From the NCBI GenBank assembly GCA_028290385.1, contig JAQGJZ010000056.1:1-10961 (forward strand): 10,961 nucleotides of DNA, written 5' to 3'. This document shows, in pieces, positions 1-6,964 of the stretch. The first letter of the stretch is position 1; every line of letters starts with the position of its first letter. The DNA is from Enterovirga sp. Its GTDB lineage: Bacteria > Pseudomonadota > Alphaproteobacteria > Rhizobiales > Beijerinckiaceae. The position numbers were made by a program, and so were the translations under genes. The notes below the pieces were generated by a model. It worked only from the letters and a program-made list of their open reading frames with translations. It was not told the origin of the DNA and made no database searches.

Positions 1-32
1 TCCTGGGTCTCTGATACCAGCGTCGAGTCTTT

Positions 33-54
33 GCCGGGGCAGCGATGCCCCGGC
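33..54 (+). other. Perfect 9-bp hairpin with GCGA tetraloop
   Basis: Positions 33-41 are the exact reverse complement of 46-54, with a GCGA (GNRA) loop at 42-45. No T-run follows, so alone it is not a standard terminator. It lies 12 bp before a second GNRA hairpin that is a terminator. The pair could be the 3' end of a structured small RNA or a double hairpin in an mRNA 3' end. One forward frame from position 1 stays open to a TGA at 55-57 and another stops at 12-14; neither tail is recognisable, so the upstream gene cannot be named. Confidence 0.6.
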
Positions 55-66
55 TGAGTTCAGAAG

Positions 67-95
67 GGCCGTAGCAGCAATGCTACGGCCTTTTT
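67..95 (+). terminator. Rho-independent terminator with GCAA tetraloop
   Basis: A perfect 10-bp stem (67-76 with 81-90) closes a GCAA loop at 77-80 and is followed at once by five T residues (91-95). This is a textbook intrinsic terminator on the + strand. It ends a transcript that begins left of the window and insulates the SOS operon to its right. Confidence 0.9.
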
Positions 96-318
96 GTTTG
101 GAGGTGAGCGGATTCGGGACCAACGGCCACATCGCCTCGCGGAACACGGGTTGACGGCTGAGCTTGTGTGCGCCCCCCTCCCGGTTGGCCGCCGGCTCTC
201 TCACAAGCGCATGAGTCCCTGGCGCCCCGCGGAGCGGCGTCCCCGCGGTGGATCGACCCAGGTCAGACATGGAAACTTGGCGGCAGAGCGCGACCGATTG
301 ACTCGGGCCTCATGCTGA
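96..318. other. Gene-free upstream region of imuA
   Basis: No convincing gene is seen between the terminator and the SOS box. The one small open frame here has no ribosome binding site and encodes an arginine-rich sequence typical of chance reading of GC-rich DNA. Short direct repeats of CCCCGCGG occur near 225 and 241. A good -35-like TTGACT lies at 298-303. Confidence 0.5.
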
Positions 319-333
319 GAACAAACTAGGAAC
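298..333 (+). promoter_or_regulatory. SOS promoter of imuA-imuB with LexA box
   Basis: GAAC at 319-322 and GAAC at 330-333 are separated by exactly 7 bp. This is the direct-repeat LexA operator known for Alphaproteobacteria. A -35-like TTGACT lies at 298-303, and the best -10 candidates (CAAACT 322-327 or AAACTA 323-328, spacers of 18-19 bp) fall inside the LexA box, so bound LexA would block polymerase. The box ends 31 bp before the imuA start codon. The operator match is seen directly; the -10 assignment is inferred and weak. Confidence 0.88.
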
Positions 334-364
334 AACGCCACCCCGACAACCTTTTGAGCAAGGC

Positions 365-1201
365 ATGGAGCATGCCGGGCACAATGCCGCTTTGTCCGAT
401 CTGCGCCGCCGGATCGTCGCCCTGGACCGCTCGGCCCGGGCGCGGCGACCTGCGCTCGCCTTCGGGATCGAGGCGGTCGACAGCCATCTTCCCTGGGACG
501 GGCTCCCGCTCGGCACCCTGCACGAATTCGCCGAAAGCGGCCTGGAGGCGGAGCATGCCGCCGCCGCGACGCTGTTCATCGGCGGCTGCCTCGCACGGCT
601 CAAGGGGAGCGTCCTCTGGTGCCTCCGCGGCCGCGACCTGTTCGCACCCGCCCTCGCCTCCGTCGGGCTCCACCCCGACCGGGTCATCTATGTCGAGACC
701 TGGAAGGATGCGGAGGTGCTGCCCGCCATGGAGGAGGCGCTCCGCCATGGCGGGCTCGCCGGGGTGGTGGGCGAGGTCGCGCATCTGTCGCTCGTCGCCT
801 CCCGCCGGCTGCAGCTTGCGGCCGAGGGCTCGGGCGTGCCGGCCTTCGCGCTGCGGCGCTGGCGCAACGATGCCGAGCGCGCCTCGGCCGCCGAGCCGAA
901 CGCCGCCTTCACCCGCTGGCACATCGCCCCGGCCCCATCGCGGCCGCCCGCCGTGCCCGGCCTCGCCCGTGCGCGCTGGCGCGTCGACCTTCTTCGCTGC
1001 CGCGGTGCCGAGCCGCATTCCTGGATTGTCGAGGCCTGCGATGCCAAGGGTCGTCTCGCTCTTCCTGCCGACCTTCCCGACCGACAGGATCGCGCGCCTC
1101 TCCCGGCCGCAATCCAGGGGGGCGGCGGAGGCCAGCCCTTCGCGGCCGGTGGTGACGGCGGCCCGCGAAGGCTCGCGGCGGCTGGTCGCGGCCGCCGATG
1201 A
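365..1201 (+). CDS. imuA: ImuA, RecA-like accessory of the translesion mutasome
   Basis: 278 aa. ImuA proteins are RecA-fold relatives that act with ImuB and DnaE2 in SOS-induced, error-prone lesion bypass. The family pattern is visible: an N-terminal helix with LRRRIVAL (13-20), the segment FGIEAVDSHLPWDGLPLGTL (33-52), the core VIYVETWKDAEVLPAMEEAL (108-127), and LVASRRLQLAAEGSGVPAFALRRW (143-166). No canonical Walker A (GxxxxGKT) is present, as is usual for ImuA. The ATG at 365 is preceded only by a weak AAGG at 359-363, but it gives a normal family N-terminus and lies just behind the LexA box. The last 53 codons overlap imuB in another frame and encode Gly/Ala/Arg-rich sequence, so this tail is probably shaped by imuB rather than by its own function. 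First gene of the SOS operon. Confidence 0.92.
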   Translation: MEHAGHNAALSDLRRRIVALDRSARARRPALAFGIEAVDSHLPWDGLPLGTLHEFAESGLEAEHAAAATLFIGGCLARLKGSVLWCLRGRDLFAPALASVGLHPDRVIYVETWKDAEVLPAMEEALRHGGLAGVVGEVAHLSLVASRRLQLAAEGSGVPAFALRRWRNDAERASAAEPNAAFTRWHIAPAPSRPPAVPGLARARWRVDLLRCRGAEPHSWIVEACDAKGRLALPADLPDRQDRAPLPAAIQGGGGGQPFAAGGDGGPRRLAAAGRGRR

Positions 1202-2573
1202 GGTCGCCCTCGGCATCGGGATCCGCCCCGGTCAGACGATCGCCCATGCCCAGGCCGCCGTGCCGGGCCTCCTCGTCATCGAGGCGGATCCCGAGAGCGA
1301 TCTCCAGGCGCTCGGTGAGATCGCCCGCTGGTGCCTGCGCTATTCGCCCGTCGTGCAGGCCGATCCGCCGGATGGCGTGCTGATCGACACCGAGGGGTCG
1401 GCCCATCTCTTCGGCGGGGAAACGATGCTCCTCCGGGACCTCCTGCGCAGGGTCCGGCGATCCGGCTTCGCGGCGCATGCGGCGCTCGCCGACACCCCGG
1501 GCGCGGCCTGGGCGGTGACGCGATTCGGGGGCGGCGGCGTCGTGCCGGCCGGTGCGGCCGCAAAGACGGTGGTCCCGCTTCCCGTGCCGAGCCTGCGGTT
1601 GACCCCGGAAACATGCCGCGCCCTCGCCCTGCTCGGGGTGGAGCGGGTCGGCCAGCTTGCCGCGCTGCCCCGCGCGCAGCTGACACGGCGGTTCGGGCGC
1701 GCCTTGTTCGAGCGCTACGAGCGCGTGGTGGGCCTCGCGCCCGATCCGCTCACTCCGATCGTGCCACGGGAGATACTGTGCGTCCGGCGCGCATTTCCCG
1801 AGCCGCTCGGTCATCTGGACGGGCTCGCGGCCGCCCTAGAGGGCCTCGCGGCCGAACTCTGCCGCGAGTTGGAGCGGCGCGGCGATGGCCTTCGCCTGCT
1901 CGACACGATTCTGCGCCGGGTCGACGGCCAGCCGGTCGCGCTCCGTGTCGGTGCCTCGCTGCCGACGCGCGATCCGGCCCATTGTGTCCGCCTGGTCGGC
2001 GAGCGCCTCGAAACGGTCGATCCCGGCTTCGGCATCGACGAGATGATGCTCATCGCCGCCCGCGTGGAGCCGCTCCGCGAGCGGCAGGCCGAGGCGGTCG
2101 CCTCGCTCGAGGCCGCCGAAACCCGCGATGCCAGCGCGCTCGCGCCGCTTGTCGATAGGCTCGGCGTCCGGCTCGGGGCGGGGCGCGTCTTCCGGGTGGC
2201 GCCGGTCGAGAGCCGCGTGCCGGAACGGTCGGTGAAGCGCGTGCCGGCGCTCGCGCCCCTCACCGGCAGCTCATGGCCGGACACCCTGCCGCGCCCTTCA
2301 CGCATCATCGAGCCGCCGGAGGAGGTGCAGGCAATGGCGCTGCTGCCGGACTACCCGCCGCGGAGCTTCGTCTGGCGCCGCGTCCATTACCGCGTGGCCT
2401 CCGCCGACGGCCCGGAACGGGTGCATGGCGAATGGTGGGTCTCCGACGCCGAAATCGCGGAGCTGCGCGACTATTACCGCGTGGAAGACGAGAAGGGCCG
2501 CCGCTTCTGGCTCTTTCGCAACGCCCCCGCGCCCGAAGGCACGCGCTGGTGGCTGCACGGGCGCTTCGCGTGA
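1041..2573 (+). CDS. imuB: ImuB, catalytically inactive Y-family polymerase homologue
   Basis: 510 aa. ImuB is the hub of the mutasome: it keeps a Y-family polymerase fold, lacks polymerase activity, and links DnaE2 and ImuA to the sliding clamp. The start MPRVVSLFLPTFPTDRI replaces the usual N-terminal acidic motif of active Y polymerases, and IDTEGSAHLFGGE (115-127) replaces the catalytic SxDE motif, so both metal-binding sites are lost as expected. A helix-hairpin-like segment (LALLGVERVGQLAALP) and a little-finger-like region follow. The C-terminal 70 residues, from PPRSFVWRRVHYRV (440) to RWWLHGRFA, match the tail typical of ImuB. I do not see a clean QLxLF clamp motif, so clamp contact may use a divergent site. 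The ATG at 1041 has GAGG six bases upstream; the same frame is open further left, but that stretch is imuA read out of frame. The overlap with imuA implies translational coupling. Confidence 0.93.
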   Translation: MPRVVSLFLPTFPTDRIARLSRPQSRGAAEASPSRPVVTAAREGSRRLVAAADEVALGIGIRPGQTIAHAQAAVPGLLVIEADPESDLQALGEIARWCLRYSPVVQADPPDGVLIDTEGSAHLFGGETMLLRDLLRRVRRSGFAAHAALADTPGAAWAVTRFGGGGVVPAGAAAKTVVPLPVPSLRLTPETCRALALLGVERVGQLAALPRAQLTRRFGRALFERYERVVGLAPDPLTPIVPREILCVRRAFPEPLGHLDGLAAALEGLAAELCRELERRGDGLRLLDTILRRVDGQPVALRVGASLPTRDPAHCVRLVGERLETVDPGFGIDEMMLIAARVEPLRERQAEAVASLEAAETRDASALAPLVDRLGVRLGAGRVFRVAPVESRVPERSVKRVPALAPLTGSSWPDTLPRPSRIIEPPEEVQAMALLPDYPPRSFVWRRVHYRVASADGPERVHGEWWVSDAEIAELRDYYRVEDEKGRRFWLFRNAPAPEGTRWWLHGRFA

Positions 2574-2581
2574 CGGCCTTC

Positions 2582-2602
2582 TTTGATAGCATTGCTGTCA
2601 AA
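2582..2602. promoter_or_regulatory. Palindromic operator candidate of the toxin-antitoxin pair
   Basis: TTTGATAGC (2582-2590) and GCTGTCAAA (2594-2602) form inverted arms of 9 bp with one mismatch around ATT. The half-sites TGATAGCA and TGCTGTCA resemble the TGATAGCA/TGCTATCA halves I recall for the gonococcal FitA operator, although there the halves are farther apart. It overlaps the -35 hexamer of the antitoxin promoter, where a ribbon-helix-helix antitoxin would repress its own transcription. Confidence 0.6.
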
Positions 2603-2620
2603 CCACATAGGCCATATATT
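2592..2620 (+). promoter_or_regulatory. Antitoxin promoter, TTGCTG-N17-TATATT
   Basis: A -35 hexamer TTGCTG (2592-2597) and a -10 hexamer TATATT (2615-2620) are spaced by 17 bp in an AT-rich patch that stands out from its very GC-rich surroundings. The -10 ends 7 bp before the ATG at 2628, so the predicted transcription start falls at or next to the start codon and the mRNA may be leaderless. Confidence 0.6.
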
Positions 2621-2630
2621 TTGGCCCATG
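2606..2630. promoter_or_regulatory. Second palindrome spanning the -10 and start codon
   Basis: The arms 2606-2614 (CATAGGCCA) and 2622-2630 (TGGCCCATG) are inverted repeats with one mismatch around the 7-bp centre TATATTT, which is the -10 region. The right arm includes the antitoxin ATG. It could be a second operator for the antitoxin-toxin complex, giving two adjacent sites as expected for a multimer that binds DNA cooperatively. Binding is inferred, not shown. Confidence 0.45.
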
Positions 2631-2879
2631 GCAGCCTTGACCATTCGCAAGCTGGACGACGGTGTGAAGTCGCGCCTGCGACTGCGCGCAGCAAGCCATG
2701 GTCGATCCATGGAAGAGGAAGCGCGCCACATCCTGAGCGCAGCTCTCCCTGCAGAGCCGATAAATCGCGGGCAGCAGATCGTAGACGCGTTCCGGGCGGC
2801 TTTCGGCCCGCTCGGCGGCGTAGACCTTGAGCTGCCCACACGTGAGCCGCCTCGCGACCCGCCCGGCTTCAAGGGATGA
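2628..2879 (+). CDS. FitA/VapB-type ribbon-helix-helix antitoxin
   Basis: 83 aa. The N-terminus MAALTIRKLDDGVKSRLRLR gives a beta strand (about 3-9) followed by helices ending in HGRSMEEEARHILSAAL (24-40), the Arc/FitA ribbon-helix-helix pattern that binds DNA as a dimer. The remaining, proline-rich tail (to [10 protein letters not shown]) would wrap and block the toxin. The ATG at 2628 is chosen over an upstream in-frame TTG at 2583, because the extra 15 codons would lie over the promoter and palindromes and have no family match. No Shine-Dalgarno is seen, which fits a leaderless start. Its stop overlaps the toxin start (ATGA at 2876-2879). GC is visibly lower than in imuB and dnaE2, a sign of separate acquisition. 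Confidence 0.87.
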   Translation: MAALTIRKLDDGVKSRLRLRAASHGRSMEEEARHILSAALPAEPINRGQQIVDAFRAAFGPLGGVDLELPTREPPRDPPGFKG

Positions 2880-3301
2880 TCGTTCTCGATACGAACGTCA
2901 TCTCGGAGTTGATGAAAACAACACCTGCGGCTCCAGTCCTATCCTGGATAATCAAGGCCGGTCCGGAAGGCCTTTATACGACAGCTGTAACCCATGCCGA
3001 GATCATGATGGGCGTTGCCATCATGCCGGACGGGGAGCGTCGGCGCGAAATTACCTCCGCCGCATCCGAGGTCTTGATACGCACGTTCGATGGGTACACG
3101 CTCCCGTTCGATACGCCCGCGGCGAGCCATTATGGGGACATTATTGCCGTGTCTCGTCGACAAGGCCGGACCATCGGGGCATTCGACGCGATGATCCTGG
3201 GCATTGCACGAGTTCACGGAGCAAGTGTTGCAACGCGCAACGTGAAGCATTTCGCGGATTTCGGGGTCCCCGTTCGCAACCCCTGGAACGACATAACCTA
3301 A
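2876..3301 (+). CDS. FitB/VapC-type PIN-domain toxin (ribonuclease)
   Basis: 141 aa, the usual PIN-toxin length. PIN toxins are Mg2+-dependent RNases, often cutting tRNA or rRNA, and are held inactive by the partner antitoxin. Visible active-site positions are D5 in [10 protein letters not shown]42 in THAEIMMG, and D104 in [11 protein letters not shown]. At the fourth position TRNVKHF has N122 where gonococcal FitB has Asp, a substitution common in this subfamily; many relatives also have Asp where H125 stands here. The C-terminus [11 protein letters not shown] matches the FitB ending. The start overlaps the antitoxin stop, so the two are translationally coupled. The gene ends 37 bp before dnaE2 with no terminator visible in between. 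Activity is likely but not certain, given N122/H125. The exact RNA target cannot be read from sequence. Confidence 0.9.
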   Translation: MIVLDTNVISELMKTTPAAPVLSWIIKAGPEGLYTTAVTHAEIMMGVAIMPDGERRREITSAASEVLIRTFDGYTLPFDTPAASHYGDIIAVSRRQGRTIGAFDAMILGIARVHGASVATRNVKHFADFGVPVRNPWNDIT

Positions 3302-3338
3302 CTCCGGCCCGCCCAGCCCCGCGCAAGGCTCGGCGGCC

Positions 3339-6300
3339 ATGATCCCCGAGCTCCAGGTCACGACGCATTTCTCCTTTCTGCGCGGGGCGTCCTCGCCGGA
3401 GGAGCTGTTCGCGGCGGCGGCGCTGCTCGGGATCCCGGCCCTCGGCATCGTCGACCGCGGCTCGCTCGCCGGCATCGTGCGCTGCTGGGAGGCGGCGAAG
3501 ACGACGGGCGTGCGCCTTGTGATCGGCACACGGCTCGATCTCGTCCGCGATCCCGGGCTGTTCAAGCCGGGAGACGAGGTGCCGGATTCCGAACGCGACC
3601 CCTCCCTTCTGCTCTACCCGACCGACCGTGCCGCCTATGCGCGGCTGACCCGGCTCCTGTCCCTCGGCAAGGGGCGTGGCGGAAAGGGCAGGTGCATCCT
3701 CGGCTGGGAGGATCTCCTGCCCTGGAGCGAGGGCCAGCACGCCATTCTGTTGACGGACCGGCCGGACGCGGCGCTCGCGGCCGATCTCGCGCGGCTGCGC
3801 GAGGTCTTCGGGCGGCGCGCCTCCTGCGCCCTGACCCGCCGTTTCCGCCCGGACGACGCGCTGCATCTCGACGGCATCGCCCGAATGGCGGCCGAGGCGG
3901 GCGTAAAAACGGTCGCGACCGGCGACGTGCTCTACCATTCGGAAGACCGCCGCATCCTGCAGGATGTCGTCACCTGCATCCGGCTCGGCCTCAAGATCGA
4001 GGAGGCCGGCTTTCGGCTCGAGCATCATGCCGACCGGCACCTGCGCCGCCCGGCCGAAACCGCGCGGCTCTTCGAGCGCTACCCGGAGGCGATCGCGCGC
4101 GCCGTCGAGATCGCGGAAGCCTGCCGGTTCGACCTCGGGGAACTGCGCTACCAATACCCGTCCGAGGTGGTGGAAACCGGCCTGACCGCGCAGGAAACGC
4201 TGGAGCGCCTGACCTGGGAGGCCGCCCACGCGCGCCATGGTGATGCCGTGCCGGAGCGGCTCGACGCGCAGATCCGGCACGAGCTCACGCTGATCCGGGA
4301 GCTCGATTACGCGGCCTATTTCCTCACCGTGCACGCCATCGTGCAGGCGGCCCGCAGCATGGATCCGCCGATCCTCTGCCAGGGCCGCGGCTCGGCCGCG
4401 AATTCGGTCGTCTGCTACATGCTCGGCATCACGTCGATCGACCCGATCGAGCAGGAGCTCCTGTTCGAGCGCTTCGTCTCCATGGAGCGCCGCGAACCGC
4501 CGGATATCGACGTCGATTTCGAGCACGAGCGCCGGGAGGAGGTGATCCAGTGGGTGTACAACACCTATGGCCGCCACCGCGCTGCGCTCTGCGCAACCGT
4601 GATCCGCTACGGCGCGCGCGGCGCCGTGCGCGAGGTCGGCAAGGTTTTGGGGCTGCCGGAGGACGTGACGGCGGCGCTGGCCGGTCTCGTCTGGGGCTGG
4701 AGCCGCGACGGCGTCGGCCAGAAGGAGGCGGCCGCGCTCGGCCTCAATCTGCAGGACCGGCGCCTGCGCCTGACGCTCGAGCTCGCCCAGGCGCTCATCA
4801 ACACGCCGCGCCACCTGTCCCAGCACCCCGGCGGCTTCGTGCTGACGGAAGAGCGGCTCGACGATCTGGTCCCGATCGAGCCGGCCGCGATGGAGAACCG
4901 CCAGGTCATCGAATGGGACAAGGACGACATCGACGCGCTGAAGTTCATGAAGGTCGACGTTCTCGGCCTCGGCATGCTCGGCTGCATGCGGCGTGCCTTC
5001 GATCTCCTGGAGGAGGTCACGGGCGAGATGCACGACCTCTCGACCGTGCCGGGCGACGACCCGAAGACCTACGCCATGATCCAGAAGGCGGACACGCTCG
5101 GCACCTTCCAGATCGAGAGCCGGGCGCAGATGGCGATGCTCCCGCGCATGAAGCCCAAATGCCTCTACGACCTCGTGATCCAGGTCGCGATCGTGCGGCC
5201 CGGCCCCATCCAGGGCGACATGGTGCACCCCTATCTGCGCCGGCGGGAAGGACGGGAGCCCGTCGAGTACCCGACCGAAGCGCTCAGGCGGGTGCTGCAC
5301 AAGACGCTCGGCGTGCCGCTCTTCCAGGAGCAGGCGATGCGGGTCGCGATCGAATGCGCGAGCTTCACGGCCGGTGAGGCCGACCAGCTCCGCCGCGCCA
5401 TGGCGACCTTCAAGCTCACCGGCAAGGTGTCGCTGTTCCGCGACAAGCTCGTCACCGGAATGGTCCGGAACGGCTACACGCCCGACTTCGCGGACAAGAC
5501 CTTCAAGCAGCTGGAGGGTTTTGGGTCATACGGCTTCCCGGAGAGCCATGCGGCCTCGTTCGCGCTGATCGCCTACGCGTCGGCCTGGGTGAAATGCTGG
5601 CACCCCGACATCTTCCTGGCCGCCATCCTCAACTCGCAACCGATGGGGTTCTACGCCCCCGCCCAGCTCGTCCGGGACGCGCGGGCGCATGGGGTCGAGG
5701 TGCTGCCGCCGGACGTAAACGTGTCGGGCTGGGATACGCGGTTGGAGGGACCCGATCTGCCCTCCCCCTTGCGGGGAGGGTGGCCCGAGCGCAGCGGAGG
5801 GCCGGGTGGGGGGCGGAACCGATCGCTTCATCCGGCATCCCCCCCACCCCTGGCCCCTCCCCGCAAGGGGGAGGGGAACACAGCCCGCCGCCCCCTCCTG
5901 CCCGTGCGCCTCGGCCTGCGGCTCGCGCGCGGGCTGTCGAATGCGGACGGCGCCCGGATCGTGGCGGCACGCGGAGAGCACCCCTATGCGTCGATCGAGG
6001 AGCTGTGGCGCCGGGCCGGCGTGCCGGTCGCGGCCCTGACCCGGCTCGCCGAGGCGGATGCCTATGGCTCGCTGAAGCTGAACCGGCGCGATGCGCTCTG
6101 GGCCATCAAGGGCCTGTCGAACGAGCCCCTGCCCTTGTTCGCAGCAGCAGACGCGCGCGAAAACCGGCTCGCCCCGGAGATCGACGAAAGCCCGGTCGCG
6201 CTTGTGCCGATGAGCGAGGCCCGCAACGTCGTGGAGGATTACCGCTCGCGCGGCCTGTCGCTCCGCAAGCACCCGGTCGCCTTCATGCGCGACGAACTCG

Positions 6301-6833
6301 CCCGCCGTGGCGCCCTCCCCTGCGCGGCGCTGAGGACGATCCGCACCGGCCGGCGGGTCACGGTGGCCGGGCTCGTGCTCGTCCGCCAGAAGCCGGGCTC
6401 CGCCAAGGGCGTCATGTTCATCACCATCGAGGACGAGACGGAGGTCGCGAACCTCGTCATCTGGCCGTCGCTGTTCGAGCGCCAGCGCCGGCTCATCCTG
6501 TCGGCCGGCATGATCGCCGTGCGGGGCAAGGTGCAGCGCGAGGGCGAGGTGATCCACGTTGTCGCCGACCAGCTGACCGACCTTTCCGACATGCTGCGCG
6601 GGGTCGGCGACCGCCCAGACGGGGAGGTTTTCCCGCTCCGCACCGGGCGCGGCGACGAGGCGAAGCATGGCGGCTCCCCCGACCCGCGGGACGACAAGGG
6701 TTTGCGGCGCCATCCCCCGGCCGAGCCGGCCTCCGCGCCGGAGCCGGCCTTCGGCCGCAAGGCACGCGACATCTACATTCCGGACCTCCGCCTCGGCTCC
6801 GGCATCAAGATCCCGACCCGCGACTTCCGGTAG
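3339..6833 (+). CDS. dnaE2: DnaE2 (ImuC), error-prone DNA polymerase III alpha homologue
   Basis: 1164 aa, long for DnaE2 (usually about 1050-1130). It is the catalytic polymerase of the SOS mutasome and makes most damage-induced mutations. Order: PHP domain from [14 protein letters not shown] (5-18); palm with PDIDVDF (388-394), where D389 and D391 match the catalytic Asp pair of C-family polymerases; the third catalytic Asp in MKVDVLGLG (D540); fingers with [23 protein letters not shown]; helix-hairpin-helix near [19 protein letters not shown] fold from about 1005 ([20 protein letters not shown]) and the ending [18 protein letters not shown] typical of DnaE2. Residues 808-846 are encoded by an inserted palindromic repeat. 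A second low-complexity stretch lies near the C-terminus (about 1110-1143). The ATG at 3339 gives the family N-terminus, with only a weak AAGG upstream. No LexA box or clear promoter was found in the 37-bp gap, so it probably relies on read-through. Confidence 0.95.
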   Translation: MIPELQVTTHFSFLRGASSPEELFAAAALLGIPALGIVDRGSLAGIVRCWEAAKTTGVRLVIGTRLDLVRDPGLFKPGDEVPDSERDPSLLLYPTDRAAYARLTRLLSLGKGRGGKGRCILGWEDLLPWSEGQHAILLTDRPDAALAADLARLREVFGRRASCALTRRFRPDDALHLDGIARMAAEAGVKTVATGDVLYHSEDRRILQDVVTCIRLGLKIEEAGFRLEHHADRHLRRPAETARLFERYPEAIARAVEIAEACRFDLGELRYQYPSEVVETGLTAQETLERLTWEAAHARHGDAVPERLDAQIRHELTLIRELDYAAYFLTVHAIVQAARSMDPPILCQGRGSAANSVVCYMLGITSIDPIEQELLFERFVSMERREPPDIDVDFEHERREEVIQWVYNTYGRHRAALCATVIRYGARGAVREVGKVLGLPEDVTAALAGLVWGWSRDGVGQKEAAALGLNLQDRRLRLTLELAQALINTPRHLSQHPGGFVLTEERLDDLVPIEPAAMENRQVIEWDKDDIDALKFMKVDVLGLGMLGCMRRAFDLLEEVTGEMHDLSTVPGDDPKTYAMIQKADTLGTFQIESRAQMAMLPRMKPKCLYDLVIQVAIVRPGPIQGDMVHPYLRRREGREPVEYPTEALRRVLHKTLGVPLFQEQAMRVAIECASFTAGEADQLRRAMATFKLTGKVSLFRDKLVTGMVRNGYTPDFADKTFKQLEGFGSYGFPESHAASFALIAYASAWVKCWHPDIFLAAILNSQPMGFYAPAQLVRDARAHGVEVLPPDVNVSGWDTRLEGPDLPSPLRGGWPERSGGPGGGRNRSLHPASPPPLAPPRKGEGNTARRPLLPVRLGLRLARGLSNADGARIVAARGEHPYASIEELWRRAGVPVAALTRLAEADAYGSLKLNRRDALWAIKGLSNEPLPLFAAADARENRLAPEIDESPVALVPMSEARNVVEDYRSRGLSLRKHPVAFMRDELARRGALPCAALRTIRTGRRVTVAGLVLVRQKPGSAKGVMFITIEDETEVANLVIWPSLFERQRRLILSAGMIAVRGKVQREGEVIHVVADQLTDLSDMLRGVGDRPDGEVFPLRTGRGDEAKHGGSPDPRDDKGLRRHPPAEPASAPEPAFGRKARDIYIPDLRLGSGIKIPTRDFR
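5760..5876. repeat. 117-bp compound palindromic repeat inserted in frame in dnaE2
   Basis: The 21-bp arms 5760-5780 and 5855-5875 are exact reverse complements. Each arm is itself a hairpin (8-bp stem CCCTCCCC/GGGGAGGG, 5-nt loop). Between them lie an inner imperfect stem (GGCCC 5782-5786 with GGGCC 5799-5803), a G-rich run (to about 5813) facing a C-rich run (from about 5839), and a core bounded by CGGA and TCCG. This build (CCCTCCCC...GGGGAGGG, GAGCGCAGCGGAG, GGGTGGGG) is familiar to me as an intergenic repeat of many alphaproteobacterial genomes. Here it spans 39 codons without breaking the frame. It falls in the linker between SGWDTRLEG and [14 protein letters not shown], where other DnaE2 proteins have only a short, variable join. 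Confidence 0.85.
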
Positions 6834-6890
6834 GATCCGCGGGGCCCGTCCTCCGCCCGCGCCATGCAGGAGTGTTCTCGGCAGGCCACC

Positions 6891-6919
6891 TTCAAAATGA
6901 CACCGCTCGGCGCTACATT
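6891..6919 (+). promoter_or_regulatory. Candidate sufA promoter, TTCAAA-N17-TACATT
   Basis: The 131-bp gap between dnaE2 and sufA contains TTCAAA (6891-6896) and TACATT (6914-6919) spaced by 17 bp, in the only AT-richer part of the gap. The -10 sits in GCTACATTGTACC, which has weak dyad symmetry. I see no clear Irr or RirA iron-box. Support is positional and moderate only. Confidence 0.35.
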
Positions 6920-6964
6920 GTACCAAACGGGCGATCTTGCCCCGGTTTGCGAGGATCGCACTTC

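Noticed and set aside
94..318. Possible 74-codon gene upstream of imuA
   Set aside because: It starts at the terminator T-run, has no ribosome binding site, encodes arginine-rich chance sequence, and ends at the LexA box.
354..1040. N-terminal extension of imuB reading back to 354
   Set aside because: This part is imuA read in the wrong frame; the family N-terminus MPRVVSLFLP begins at 1041 with its own GAGG.
2583..2627. TTG start of the antitoxin giving 15 extra residues
   Set aside because: The extra codons cover the promoter and both palindromes and match nothing in the ribbon-helix-helix family.
3084..3112. Two GTTC motifs in vapC as an internal LexA site
   Set aside because: The spacing between the GTTC words is 17 bp, not the 7 bp required.
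3302..3338. Separate promoter or LexA box for dnaE2
   Set aside because: The 37-bp gap is GC-rich without -35/-10 hexamers and has no GAAC-N7-GAAC or GTTC-N7-GTTC.
3141..5300. Very long open frame on the - strand opposite vapC/dnaE2
   Set aside because: It is the antisense of dnaE2 in GC-rich DNA where stops are rare; its translation is rich in R, H, D and E without recognisable motifs, while dnaE2 on the + strand shows clear family sequence throughout.
5760..5876. CRISPR-like or tandem repeat array
   Set aside because: The repeats are inverted, present once per arm, and form one compound palindrome; there is no series of direct repeats with spacers.
5526..6926. Long open frame on the - strand opposite the 3' half of dnaE2
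   Set aside because: Antisense shadow of dnaE2, with no domain pattern and low-complexity composition.
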